NCBI GenBank assembly: GCA_031265535.1
Contig: JAISCO010000417.1
Coordinates: forward strand, 1-11,457
DNA from: Spirochaetaceae bacterium
GTDB lineage: Bacteria; Spirochaetota; Spirochaetia; Treponematales; Breznakiellaceae
Direction of reading: 5' to 3'
Length of the DNA: 11,457 nucleotides
Notes under the pieces: generated by a model
Told to the model about the DNA's origin: nothing
Seen by the model: the letters and a program-made list of their open reading frames with translations, nothing else
Databases searched by the model: none
Shown: positions 1 through 5,655 of the stretch, one piece after another
Numbering within the stretch: the first letter of the stretch is position 1
How the letters are laid out: each line of letters opens with the position of its first letter
Made by a program: the position numbers and the translations under genes

Positions 1-119
1 AATGAAAAATGTCTATGTTCTTATAATTATGTTGATTATCGGGTTTTCGGTTGAAGCACAACAGAACCAGCTGCCAAATATTGAAATAATTGCCGGCAAT
101 AGACCTGAATGGGTAGAGT
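1..119. repeat. Terminal direct repeat, left copy (identical to 11339-11457)
   Basis: Bases 1-119 are identical, base for base, to 11339-11457. The repeat starts and ends exactly at the window edges, as expected for a contig that closes on itself with a fixed-length overlap. 119 is an odd length used as a k-mer size by some metagenome assemblers. The alternative is a tandem duplication whose second copy runs off the end. The repeat covers the start codon and the first 39 codons of the small secreted protein gene. Confidence 0.95.
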
Positions 120-517
120 TTATTCCTCAATCAGAAAATATGCTGTGGGGAATTGGTGCAGGTAAGTTAAGCAGCGATAATGCCTCTTGCGAGCTGGCAA
201 AATTTGATGCCCAAACCGACCTATGCCGGAAAATTTCATTTTATGCAATAGCATCATATACAGAATGGGGTAATCCTTCACCCGCAGAACAAAGTCTTCT
301 CGATGAATTAAATTTGTATCGAGATGAATTTAATATCCTTCTATGTTTAATGGCTTCGGCGGAGGTGTCATTTGAATTAAGTGAATTCATAAAAGTTGAA
401 CAACGGGCAAAAACTGAAGATGGTACTATATGGTATTTGGTATCTATTCAAAAAGATATTGCGGATAATATTGCGACAAAAATCAGTGATTATGAACATG
501 ATTATATTGATTCTTGA
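2..517 (+). CDS. Small secreted LPP20/FlpT-like protein (171 aa), last gene of the operon if the contig is circular
   Basis: Encodes a 171-residue exported protein. Residues 1-19 form a signal peptide (Lys, then a VLIIMLIIGF core) with likely cleavage after VEA, giving a mature QQNQLP start. There is no lipobox Cys, so it is probably periplasmic. The mature part has the P-E-W-V start near residue 35, a W-GIG motif near 49, an Ala-containing helix, and an aromatic closing segment (TIWYLVSIQ). That layout matches the 196-aa, 254-aa and 544-aa proteins of the same operon and resembles LPP20/FlpT N-terminal domains. The ribosome binding site is not visible here, but the identical copy at 11340 has GAGGG six bases before its ATG, 43 bases after the previous stop. 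The gene is visibly more AT-rich than its neighbours. A long hairpin begins within its TGA stop. Function unknown. Confidence 0.8.
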   Translation: MKNVYVLIIMLIIGFSVEAQQNQLPNIEIIAGNRPEWVEFIPQSENMLWGIGAGKLSSDNASCELAKFDAQTDLCRKISFYAIASYTEWGNPSPAEQSLLDELNLYRDEFNILLCLMASAEVSFELSEFIKVEQRAKTEDGTIWYLVSIQKDIADNIATKISDYEHDYIDS

Positions 518-573
518 GCTTGTTCCAAAACTAATCGACTATGCGCTGAAGCGCATGGTTTTGGAACAAGCTC
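516..573 (+). terminator. Long hairpin starting inside the stop codon of the 171-aa gene
   Basis: A 16-bp perfect inverted repeat (GAGCTTGTTCCAAAAC at 516-531, its complement at 558-573) encloses a second hairpin, ATGCGC-TGAA-GCGCAT (541-556). The outer arm begins at the second base of the TGA stop (515-517). It is well placed to end transcription of the operon, but no U-tract follows, so it may instead be a repeat element or a 3'-end stabiliser. A close copy of the left arm (GAGCTTGTTTCAAGAC) follows the stop of the 252-aa gene from 11297, without its partner arm. Confidence 0.55.
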
Positions 574-747
574 TTGGAAAAATCGGTCTAAAGCCCGCTT
601 TTTCCACTAGAAATTGTCTTGCCCTACCGCGGCGAAGCAAATTGGAGCGGGAAGCACGGTTTTGCGCAGCAAAATGCGCCCAAAATCAAAAAAGTGCCGT
701 TAAAACTATATCAAATCCAGGATTTTCCCGAAATCGGAATTGCTGTG

Positions 748-774
748 TAAACCCACTGGTGGGCGGAGCGCATG
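748..774 (+). repeat. REP-like repeat copy 1 (CCCAC-TG-GTGGG)
   Basis: Stem CCCAC (752-756), loop TG, stem GTGGG (759-763), followed by GGAGCGCATG. Compared with the CCCGC-TG-GCGGG copies, both stem partners have changed (G to A and C to T), so pairing is preserved. That compensating change supports a selected hairpin. Confidence 0.7.
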
Positions 775-858
775 TGCATCCATGGCAAATGGACTCCATG
801 GTAAATGGCAAAACCTTGAATGTCGCTATCGAACTAAAAGCCTCCCCGCCGCCAACGG

Positions 859-929
859 CGCAAACAAGTTTGCGCGCAAATTTGCGACTCAACTGCGTTG
901 AGCTTGGGAGTTTTGCAAAGCAAAACTCC
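859..929 (+). repeat. Cluster of short perfect palindromes
   Basis: Four palindromes lie end to end: CGCAAAC-aa-GTTTGCG (859-874), CGCAAATTTGCG (875-886), CTCAA-ctgcg-TTGAG (888-902) and GGAGTTTTGC-aaa-GCAAAACTCC (907-929). The first is preceded by AGCCTCCCCGCCGC (839-852), the same arrangement as in the copy inserted into the transposase remnant at 5892-5956. The AAA-loop hairpin type recurs as GTTTTGC-gaa-GCAAAAC at 2597-2613. Confidence 0.7.
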
Positions 930-940
930 ATTTCTGGATT

Positions 941-990
941 CTAACGCGGAGCGTATGTTAAACCCGCTGGCGGGCTAACGCGGAGCGTAT
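941..990 (+). repeat. REP-like repeat copy 2 with flanking 16-bp direct repeats
   Basis: CTAACGCGGAGCGTAT occurs at 941-956 and again at 975-990. Between them is CCCGC-TG-GCGGG (963-974). The GCGGAGCG box and the CCCGC hairpin are the two alternating parts of this repeat family, and the unit here is 34 bases long. Confidence 0.8.
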
Positions 991-992
991 TA

Positions 993-1107
993 GGCTGTGT
1001 CAAAACTCAAAAAATCGAAATGACACCGCTATATATAGCGTTATTAAACCGTATAATAAAGAAAATAACGCTATGTATGGAAGCGACAATGACTTTTGAC
1101 ACAGGCT
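993..1107. mobile_element. MITE-like element, about 115 bp
   Basis: The ends GGCTGTGTCAAAACTC (993-1008) and GACTTTTGACACAGGC (1091-1106) are imperfect inverted repeats sharing the core TGTGTCAAAA. Inside, ATAGCGTTATT (1035-1045) and AATAACGCTAT (1064-1074) form a perfect 11-bp inverted pair. The whole can fold as one imperfect hairpin and codes for nothing evident. It sits between two CCCGC/GCGGG repeats. No clear target duplication was seen, so the miniature-transposon reading is inference. Confidence 0.5.
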
Positions 1108-1110
1108 GGC

Positions 1111-1130
1111 ATGTAAACCCGCTGGCGGGC
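1111..1130 (+). repeat. REP-like repeat copy 3
   Basis: CCCGC-TG-GCGGG at 1118-1129, preceded by ATGTAAA as in copy 1 and followed by a diverged box (GACAGGCGCGTATG, from about 1133). Confidence 0.65.
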
Positions 1131-1200
1131 GCTGACAGGCGCGTATGCCAATCGCTGTTTTCGGACATGAAGGCACGGAGCAAAGCCCTCCTGCGGTATG

Positions 1201-1235
1201 CTAGCGCGGAGCGCATGAGAAACCCGCTGGCGGGC
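1201..1235 (+). repeat. REP-like repeat copy 4
   Basis: CTAGCGCGGAGCGCATGAG followed by AAACCCGCTGGCGGGC; hairpin stems at 1223-1227 and 1230-1234. It is nearly the reverse complement of the copy at 4759-4795 upstream of proS, including the CTAGCGCGGAGCGCATGAGAAAC stretch. Confidence 0.75.
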
Positions 1236-1408
1236 TTGAATTCTTTGCATTTGTTCAGTATGATACATCTAAGCGCTTCAAGCGTCCGCCAAATTGCGAG
1301 GTATTTTGTAAGCGTTGGGCTCAACCTTGTTGAGCTTGTGAAGAAAGCGCGATGAATCGCGGCGGAGCAAAACTCTATGCGATGGAAGTTTCGATAGGGT
1401 AAGAAATT

Positions 1409-1414
1409 TATAAT
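1409..1414 (+). promoter_or_regulatory. Possible -10 element for the Fic gene
   Basis: TATAAT at 1409-1414 is a perfect consensus -10, but no good -35 lies 16-18 bases upstream. A transcript from here would start at about 1420, inside the left arm of the 15-bp inverted repeat, giving a leader of about 87 bases that folds just before the Fic start. Confidence 0.35.
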
Positions 1415-1417
1415 ACC

Positions 1418-1493
1418 GTCCGGTTTAATACCAAATCTTTGCAGGCGGCGCAAACAAGGCAAGCGCGTAAATTTGCGGGGTATTAAACCGGAC
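1418..1493 (+). repeat. Inverted repeat abutting the Fic start codon
   Basis: GTCCGGTTTAATACC (1418-1432) and GGTATTAAACCGGAC (1479-1493) are a perfect 15-bp inverted pair. The 46 bases between contain GGCGGCGCAAACAAGGCAAG and AAATTTGCGG, related to the palindrome family at 859 and 5921. The right end GGTATTAAACC-GACTTTGCGAAT also occurs, with one change, at the end of the element inserted in the transposase remnant (5892-5956). Here it ends about four bases before the Fic ATG, where a Shine-Dalgarno site would be expected. Confidence 0.75.
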
Positions 1494-1506
1494 TTTGCGA
1501 ATAAAA

Positions 1507-2511
1507 ATGGCAGAACAATACGAGCCTGTTTATAAAATCACGCCCAAAATCATGAACCTTGTTTATAAAATCGCGGGCGACTTGGAACGTATAAATATTA
1601 TTCGCGAACAGGTCCTGACGCCGCAGCTTCGCCGCGAGAATCGCATAAAGACAATTCATTCTTCGTTATGGATAGAGGCAAACTCTCTGACGCTTGCACA
1701 AGTTTCCGATGTAATAAACGGAAAACGGGTTCTGGGTCCTCAGCGCGACATAGCTGAGGTAAAAAACGCTTTCGCCGCATATCAGGTGTTGCTTGAAAAA
1801 AATCCGTATAAATTGGGCGATTTGCTGGAACAGCACAAGATTTTAATGGCGGGATTGCTTGCAAACTCCGGCAGTTTTAGAACCGGCGGGATTGGCGTAT
1901 TCGCCGGCGCGATTCCGGTTCATATCGCGCCGCCGGCGGACAGGGTTTATGGTTTAATGTCCAACTTAATGAAATGGGTGAAAAAATCGGAACTGCCGCA
2001 GGTCGTCAAAAGTTGCATATTCCACTATGAATTTGAGTTCATACACCCATTCGCGGACGGGAACGGACGAATGGGGCGTATGTGGCAGACATTGCTGCTT
2101 TACAAAGAAAACCCTGTTTTCGGCTGGCTGCCTGTGGAAACGCTGATTGCAAAACATCAAATGGCGTATTACGACGTAATACAGGAAGCAACCAACGAAA
2201 ATGACAGCGGGATTTTCACCAATTTTATGCTGAGGCTGATTTCCGATGCGCTGACAGAATTCAAGGCGGAACAGGATGCCACTGTAAATGATACTGTAAA
2301 TGACACTGTAAATGACACTGTAAATAATATCGAACAGTCGGTTCTGTCGGTTTTGCGCGGGCATCCATACGCAACCTATGAAGATATCGGTAAAAATATC
2401 GGCAAAAACAGGACAACCGTTGCGCGCGCAATCGCCGTCATGAAAAACAAAGGCATTTTGGAACGCATAGGCAGCGACAAAGCCGGATACTGGAAAATCA
2501 ACGAGGATTAG
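1507..2511 (+). CDS. Fic-domain protein (probable AMPylase) with C-terminal winged helix
   Basis: A 334-residue cytoplasmic Fic protein of the common full-length type: an N-terminal Fic_N-like helical part, the Fic core, and a DNA-binding-like tail. The catalytic motif HPFADGNGRMGR (residues 180-191) is complete, with the His, Asp/Asn and Arg residues needed for AMP transfer to a protein hydroxyl. SSLWIEAN (52-59) matches the N-terminal inhibitory helix pattern (S/T)xxxE(G/N), except that Ala follows the Glu. Residues 259-274 are a four-fold TVND-type repeat linker. Residues 276-334 form a winged helix (YEDIGKNIGKNRTTVARAI, then GILERIGSDKAGYW). The ATG at 1507 gives the family's usual N-terminus; an in-frame TTG at 1495 is less likely. 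No Shine-Dalgarno is visible because a palindromic repeat ends just upstream. No antitoxin-like partner is adjacent, which fits self-inhibition. Target unknown. Confidence 0.93.
   Translation: MAEQYEPVYKITPKIMNLVYKIAGDLERINIIREQVLTPQLRRENRIKTIHSSLWIEANSLTLAQVSDVINGKRVLGPQRDIAEVKNAFAAYQVLLEKNPYKLGDLLEQHKILMAGLLANSGSFRTGGIGVFAGAIPVHIAPPADRVYGLMSNLMKWVKKSELPQVVKSCIFHYEFEFIHPFADGNGRMGRMWQTLLLYKENPVFGWLPVETLIAKHQMAYYDVIQEATNENDSGIFTNFMLRLISDALTEFKAEQDATVNDTVNDTVNDTVNNIEQSVLSVLRGHPYATYEDIGKNIGKNRTTVARAIAVMKNKGILERIGSDKAGYWKINED
2281..2328 (+). repeat. Four tandem 12-bp repeats inside the Fic gene
   Basis: Four units of ACTGTAAATGAY in a row (2281-2292, 2293-2304, 2305-2316, 2317-2328; the last ends AAT), each coding for TVND or TVNN. 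The unit is a multiple of three, so slippage would change the linker length between the Fic core and the winged helix without breaking the frame. Confidence 0.95.
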
Positions 2512-2544
2512 CAGTTTTACTTTTAGCGCTAAAAGTAAAACTGC
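2511..2544 (+). terminator. 34-bp perfect palindrome starting at the Fic stop codon
   Basis: GCAGTTTTACTTTTAGC (2511-2527) is followed immediately by its exact reverse complement (2528-2544). The first base is the last base of the TAG stop (2509-2511). It could end Fic transcription, but no U-tract follows. Confidence 0.6.
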
Positions 2545-2549
2545 TCTGT

Positions 2550-2613
2550 CCACTAACCCACTGTTAATTGTTAATGGGTGGGGGTAGTGGAAAAGCGTTT
2601 TGCGAAGCAAAAC
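2550..2613 (+). repeat. Two further hairpins downstream of the Fic gene
   Basis: CCACTA-ACCCA-ctg-TTAA-ttg-TTAA-TGGGT-gggggTAGTGG (2550-2590) folds as an interrupted hairpin. GTTTTGC-gaa-GCAAAAC (2597-2613) follows and belongs to the same hairpin type as 907-929. They continue the palindrome cluster that starts at 2511. No gene lies between 2512 and 2802. Confidence 0.6.
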
Positions 2614-2693
2614 CTTTGGAACGCGGCCTTTAAGCGGCATGTAACAGTAAGTTTTTAGGGCCTACGCCATGCTGCATTACCATCTGTTTATTT

Positions 2694-2720
2694 TTCCTTT
2701 TTCCCTGTTCCTTTTTCCCT
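2694..2720 (+). repeat. Pyrimidine tract with a 13-bp direct repeat
   Basis: TTCCTTTTTCCCT occurs at 2694-2706 and 2708-2720, inside an almost pure pyrimidine stretch running from about 2686 to 2723. It lies just upstream of the candidate tRNA promoters. Confidence 0.7.
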
Positions 2721-2796
2721 TTTACCATAAATTTTCCAAAAGTATAATTGTTGCGTTGCGTCTCTTGAAACTATTCAAGCGTTATGCCATATTGAT
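2721..2796 (+). promoter_or_regulatory. Candidate promoters for tRNA-Leu
   Basis: Two candidates are visible. The nearer is TTGAAA (2765-2770), a 17-base spacer, and CATATT (2788-2793), which would start transcription about three bases before the mature tRNA; its -35 lies in the small inverted repeat CTTGAA-acta-TTCAAG. The farther is TTTACC (2721-2726), a 16-base spacer, and a perfect TATAAT (2743-2748). Confidence 0.5.
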
Positions 2797-2802
2797 AAGC
2801 GC

Positions 2803-2885
2803 GCCGGCGTGGTGGAATGGTAGACACGGCAGACTCAAAATCTGCTGAGGGCAACTTCGTGAGAGTTCAAGTCTCTCCGCCGGCA
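2803..2885 (+). tRNA. tRNA-Leu (anticodon CAA)
   Basis: The acceptor stem GCCGGCG (2803-2809) pairs with CGCCGGC (2878-2884), with discriminator A at 2885. The anticodon arm is GCAGA-CTCAAAA-TCTGC, giving anticodon CAA, which reads UUG. A long variable arm, typical of class II tRNAs, fits leucine. The T arm GAGAG-TTCAAGT-CTCTC (2861-2877) is perfect. The 3' CCA is not encoded. The last 19 bases overlap the 3' end of proS on the opposite strand. CGCGGAC/GTCCGCG (2891-2913) could form a hairpin after the tRNA, without a U-tract. Confidence 0.95.
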
Positions 2886-4684
2886 TAATACGCGGACATT
2901 AGCTCCGTCCGCGCTTCTTCGGCTATGATCGCGGCGGCCCTCTCCAACTCCACAAGACGGACTTCATCCTCACCGCGCCGCTTTAGTTCTATACGACGAG
3001 GCTGGGCCTTAAGGTTTTTGTCGCCTATTACGACGCGGAACGGAATCCCTATCAGGTCGCCGTCGTTGAATTTAACGCCGGGGCGCTCGTCTCTGTCATC
3101 AAGCAGCACATCTATTCCCAGCTTTCCAAGTTCGGCATACAAGTTGTCCGACGCCTCTTTTACCGCGCCTTCGTATTTAACCGGCACGATCAGCGCCTCG
3201 AACGGCGCAAGCGGCAATGGCCAGATTATACCCGCGCCGTCATTATGTTCTTCGATAACGGCGGCGAGTGTGCGGTCAAGCCCGATTCCATAACAGCCCA
3301 TGAGAGGCGTCTGCGCTTTACCATCGACATCAAGGTAGCTTACTTTCATAACTTTTGTGTATTTGCAGGCAAGCTTGAAAATATGGCCTAGTTCGTTACC
3401 TTTCTTTTCGTAAAACTCGCCGCCGCAAACCGGACAACGATCATTCGCGGTAACGGTTCGGATGTCGGCGATAATGTTAGGTTCAAAGTCGCGCCCGAAC
3501 GCTACATTCTGGTAATGCGCGTCTTTAACCAGAGCGCCGGTGATCGCGTTTGTCATCGCGCTTACCGTTTCGTCCGCGATGATGAGTACGCCGTTCAATC
3601 CGGCAGGCCCCGCAAAACCAACCGGCGCTCCGGTAATTCGTGTAACTTCGGTATCGGCGGCAAGAGCTACATCGGAAGCGCCAAGCAGGGAAGCGAGTTT
3701 AGTTTCGTTTACATCAAGGTCTCCCCGAATCAGCGCCACGATGGGCAGCATGGCAGGCATATCGCCGCCGATATGCGCTTTTAATAGATCGCCGCTTGGG
3801 TTTGCGGCTTGGTACACTAGCGTCTTGATAAATTTATTTGCGCCGGTTTTAAGAAAAGCGCAAAGCTCCGCTATGCTTTTTGTGTCCGGCGTGTCGATGC
3901 GGCTCATTGCCGGAAGGCCGGCGGCAGCTTCTTTTGCGGCGGCAATGCCTGCCGGAACAAAATCGGGCTTGCAGGCGGCCTTTTCAACGTTTGCCGCGTA
4001 CTCACAGGATTTGCAGAGTATCAGCGTATTGTCGCCTATTTCGCTTTCAATCATGAATTCCTCGGAGCCGCTGCCGCCCATAGCGCCCGAATCGGCGCTC
4101 ACCGGAATCACGGACAAGCCGCAGCGGCGGAATATGTTCCGGTACGCGCGCCCCATATCTTCATAGGTCCGGCTAAGGCTCGCGTCATCCGTGTGGAACG
4201 AGTATGCGTCTTTCATCACGAATTCTCTGCCGCGCATCACCCCATAACGCGGGCGGACTTCGTCACGGTACTTTGTGTTTATCTGATACAGATTGAGCGG
4301 GAGCTGCTTATAACTTGATAAATCATCGCGCACAAGGGCGGTAATCGCTTCCTCCGCGGTGGGCGATATAACAAAATCCCCGTTCTGACGGTTTTTTACG
4401 CGGAGCAGCGCTTCGCCCATCGTATCCCAGCGACCCGACTCTTTCCACAGTTCCGCCGGTACCACTACAGTCGGCTTTACTTCAAGGGCGCCCGTCGCGT
4501 CCATTTCCTCACGGATAATCCGCTCCAGCTTTCTAAAAGAACGCAGTCCCAGCGGCAGGTATGCAAAAAGCCCATTAGCGAGCCGCCTTATCATTCCCGA
4601 GCGCAACATTAGTTTGTGGCTTATGACTGCCGCGTCTCCCGGCGCTTCCCTTAAAGTTGGAATAAAAAATTTTGAAAATTTCAT
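2867..4684 (-). CDS. proS: Prolyl-tRNA synthetase, bacterial type with editing insertion
   Basis: A 605-residue cytoplasmic class II synthetase that charges tRNA-Pro with proline. Motif 1 lies around residues 35-85 (LANGLFAYLPLGLRS to the ELWKESGRW loop). The TAEE loop (PTAEEAIT) and motif 2 (RDEVRPRYGVMRGREF, then MKDAYSFH) follow at about 110-165. A YbaK-like insertion domain that removes mischarged alanine spans roughly 225-395, with its conserved Lys in FIKTLVY. Motif 3 is GCYGIGLDRTLAAVIEEH, and the C-terminal anticodon-binding domain includes LLDDRDERPGVKFNDGDLIGIP. Length is slightly above the roughly 570 residues of the E. coli enzyme. The ATG at 4684 gives the standard N-terminus. 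The TGA stop lies in the T loop of the convergent tRNA-Leu gene, so the last few residues are read from tRNA antisense sequence. Confidence 0.97.
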   Translation of the reverse strand: MKFSKFFIPTLREAPGDAAVISHKLMLRSGMIRRLANGLFAYLPLGLRSFRKLERIIREEMDATGALEVKPTVVVPAELWKESGRWDTMGEALLRVKNRQNGDFVISPTAEEAITALVRDDLSSYKQLPLNLYQINTKYRDEVRPRYGVMRGREFVMKDAYSFHTDDASLSRTYEDMGRAYRNIFRRCGLSVIPVSADSGAMGGSGSEEFMIESEIGDNTLILCKSCEYAANVEKAACKPDFVPAGIAAAKEAAAGLPAMSRIDTPDTKSIAELCAFLKTGANKFIKTLVYQAANPSGDLLKAHIGGDMPAMLPIVALIRGDLDVNETKLASLLGASDVALAADTEVTRITGAPVGFAGPAGLNGVLIIADETVSAMTNAITGALVKDAHYQNVAFGRDFEPNIIADIRTVTANDRCPVCGGEFYEKKGNELGHIFKLACKYTKVMKVSYLDVDGKAQTPLMGCYGIGLDRTLAAVIEEHNDGAGIIWPLPLAPFEALIVPVKYEGAVKEASDNLYAELGKLGIDVLLDDRDERPGVKFNDGDLIGIPFRVVIGDKNLKAQPRRIELKRRGEDEVRLVELERAAAIIAEEARTELMSAYYAGGET

Positions 4685-4711
4685 TATTTTCCCAATTCTC
4701 CCAGCCTACTA

Positions 4712-4740
4712 AAAATAGCGCGGACGCCAGTTTCTGTCAA
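4712..4740 (-). promoter_or_regulatory. Candidate proS promoter
   Basis: On the minus strand: a perfect -35 TTGACA (4740-4735), a 17-base spacer, and TATTTT (4717-4712) as -10, leaving a leader of about 20 bases before the ATG at 4684. The Shine-Dalgarno is only a weak GGGA-type match. A REP-like repeat lies immediately upstream. Confidence 0.6.
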
Positions 4741-4758
4741 TGATCCTCCGGCCAGCCG

Positions 4759-4795
4759 GTTTCTCATGCGCTCCGCGCTAGCCCGCCGGTGGGTT
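4759..4795 (-). repeat. REP-like repeat copy 5, inverted
   Basis: Read on the minus strand this is AAACCCACCGGCGGGCTAGC followed by GCGGAGCGCATGAGAAAC, the same box and hairpin as at 1201-1235 but with the hairpin before the box. One stem pair is an A-C mismatch. It lies just upstream of the proS promoter. Confidence 0.75.
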
Positions 4796-4818
4796 TCCCA
4801 TACCTCCGGTCCCCCCGT

Positions 4819-5052
4819 CCTTGTTGACTATTCTTGACCCACAGAAATTTTTAACCGCTAAGTCGAAGAAGTCGAAAAAGTTTTCATTCAAATTGCTCAA
4901 AACTTGAGCCGTTTTAGCCATTCTTTGTTGACAATTTAGCGCCTCCGGCCCTTTTTTTCCTTCCTTCTTTACTTTTTCAACTTTGCGGTAAATCTTCTTT
5001 GGCAGCCCATGTAATCATTCCCCGAATTGTGGGTCAAGTGCAGCCTTGTTGA
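4819..5052. mobile_element. MITE-like element with 9-bp flanking direct repeats
   Basis: CTTGACCCACA (4833-4843) and TGTGGGTCAAG (5028-5038) are a perfect 11-bp inverted pair. Exactly five bases outside each lies the direct repeat CCTTGTTGA (4819-4827 and 5044-5052), as if a 216-bp element with ends CTnnnCTTGACCCACA had made a 9-bp target duplication. A caution: CCTTGTTGA also occurs at 1325-1333 in an unrelated hairpin. Inside, the minus strand is open for 78 codons (5014 down to the TAG at 4778), with an ATG at 4921 that would give a 47-residue peptide (MAKTAQVLSNLNENFFDFFD...). It has no convincing ribosome binding site, so it may be a coding remnant. Confidence 0.5.
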
Positions 5053-5055
5053 GGG

Positions 5056-5256
5056 GGCAACTTGCGTTGCCGATTCCTCGCTCCAACCACGCAGAGCTTT
5101 GTTACGCTTCGCGCAAAAACTCGAAAAATTTAAAGCAAAACAGGACATGACGAATATATTAGTTACATAACGGCTTTGTCCGCGTCTGGTGAATTCGCGA
5201 AGATAAACCGTAACCGGCGCTTTATGCGTCCGGAATACTTTTTTTAAGAGGCTTTT
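5056..5256 (+). other. Leader region of ssb, no clear promoter
   Basis: Starts with the hairpin GGCAAC-ttgc-GTTGCC (5056-5071). TATATT at 5155-5160 could be a -10, but its -35 (TTTAAA, 5129-5134) is 20 bases away, so no promoter is called with confidence. The stretch ends with AAGAGG (5246-5251), the ssb ribosome binding site. Confidence 0.4.
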
Positions 5257-5655
5257 ATGAATAATCTCAATTCCATTTTAATCGAAGGTAATTTTGTCCG
5301 GGATCCCGCTTCCCGTTCCACAGCAAAAGGGGCAACAGTGTGTACCTTCTCCCTGGCTTCAAACCGTTATCACAAACATGAAAGTGGATTGGAACAGGAG
5401 GTAAGTTTTTTCGACGTGGAGGCGTGGGCAAAGCTGGCGGAAACGTGCCAAATGATGGGGCACAAGGGCAGAGGCGTGCGGGTTGTGGGGCGCTTAAAGC
5501 AAAACCGTTGGAACGATGATGAGGGTAAGTCTCATTCAAAAGTGAGTATTGTCGCCGAACACATTGAATTTCGCCCTGACTTCAAGAAGGGTACCGATGC
5601 TCCCGCTCCACCGCGCCGTGATAATGTTTCAAACGCAGGCAACAGGGAATTTTAA
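5257..5655 (+). CDS. ssb: Single-stranded DNA-binding protein, short form
   Basis: A 132-residue protein with one OB fold (about residues 4-108). The family features are visible: NSILIEGNFVRDP at the start, ATVCTFSLASNR, VSFFDVEAWAKLAE, GRGVRVVGRLKQNRW and VSIVAEHIEF. It should coat single-stranded DNA in replication and repair. The start is supported by AAGAGG five bases before the ATG. The tail after residue 108 is only about 24 residues and ends GNREF. It keeps a final Phe but lacks the run of acidic residues that usually recruits partner proteins (DDDIPF-like). The gene stands alone rather than between rpsF and rpsR, so it may be a second, lineage-specific SSB. A small hairpin TTTAA-gggc-TTAAA overlaps the stop. 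Confidence 0.92.
   Translation: MNNLNSILIEGNFVRDPASRSTAKGATVCTFSLASNRYHKHESGLEQEVSFFDVEAWAKLAETCQMMGHKGRGVRVVGRLKQNRWNDDEGKSHSKVSIVAEHIEFRPDFKKGTDAPAPPRRDNVSNAGNREF

Larger units (their letters stand above)
518..1506. other. Gene-free mosaic of palindromic repeats
   Basis: No credible gene is present. Open frames here run through repeated palindromes and show no recognisable domain or ribosome binding site. In order it holds: the stop-codon hairpin (516-573); a stretch at 608-622 sharing GAAATTGTCTTGCCC with the palindrome at 9716; a TTTTGC-gca-GCAAAA hairpin near 660; the first CCCGC/GCGGG-type repeat (748-774); a 13-bp near-direct repeat (780-792 and 796-808); palindromes at 859-886, 888-902 and 907-929; further CCCGC/GCGGG repeats at 941-990, 1115-1130 and 1201-1235; a MITE-like element (993-1107); a GCTCAA-ccttg-TTGAGC hairpin near 1320; and the inverted repeat that abuts the Fic gene. 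Confidence 0.75.

Noticed and set aside
396..944. 182-codon open frame on the plus strand
   Set aside because: It overlaps the end of the 171-aa gene and runs through several palindromic repeats; no ribosome binding site or recognisable domain.
941..1235. CRISPR array
   Set aside because: The repeats have irregular spacing, vary in sequence, and are hairpin elements rather than uniform repeats with unique spacers; no cas genes are present.
1020..1462. Overlapping open frames on both strands between the repeats and the Fic gene
   Set aside because: They cross the MITE-like element and two REP-like repeats and have no start signal or domain; a 30-residue helix-like stretch near 1260-1355 is not enough to call a gene.
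1966..2640. Long minus-strand open frame opposite the Fic gene
   Set aside because: Shadow of the Fic gene; the encoded residues are biased and contain the reversed 12-bp repeats, with no domain.
2925..4166. Plus-strand open frames opposite proS
   Set aside because: Shadows of proS, rich in Ser/Ala/Arg as expected from its antisense strand.
4778..4921. 47-residue minus-strand peptide (MAKTAQVLSNLNENFFDFFD…)
   Set aside because: No convincing ribosome binding site; it runs out of the MITE-like element into a REP-like repeat to find its stop. Kept only as a possible remnant.
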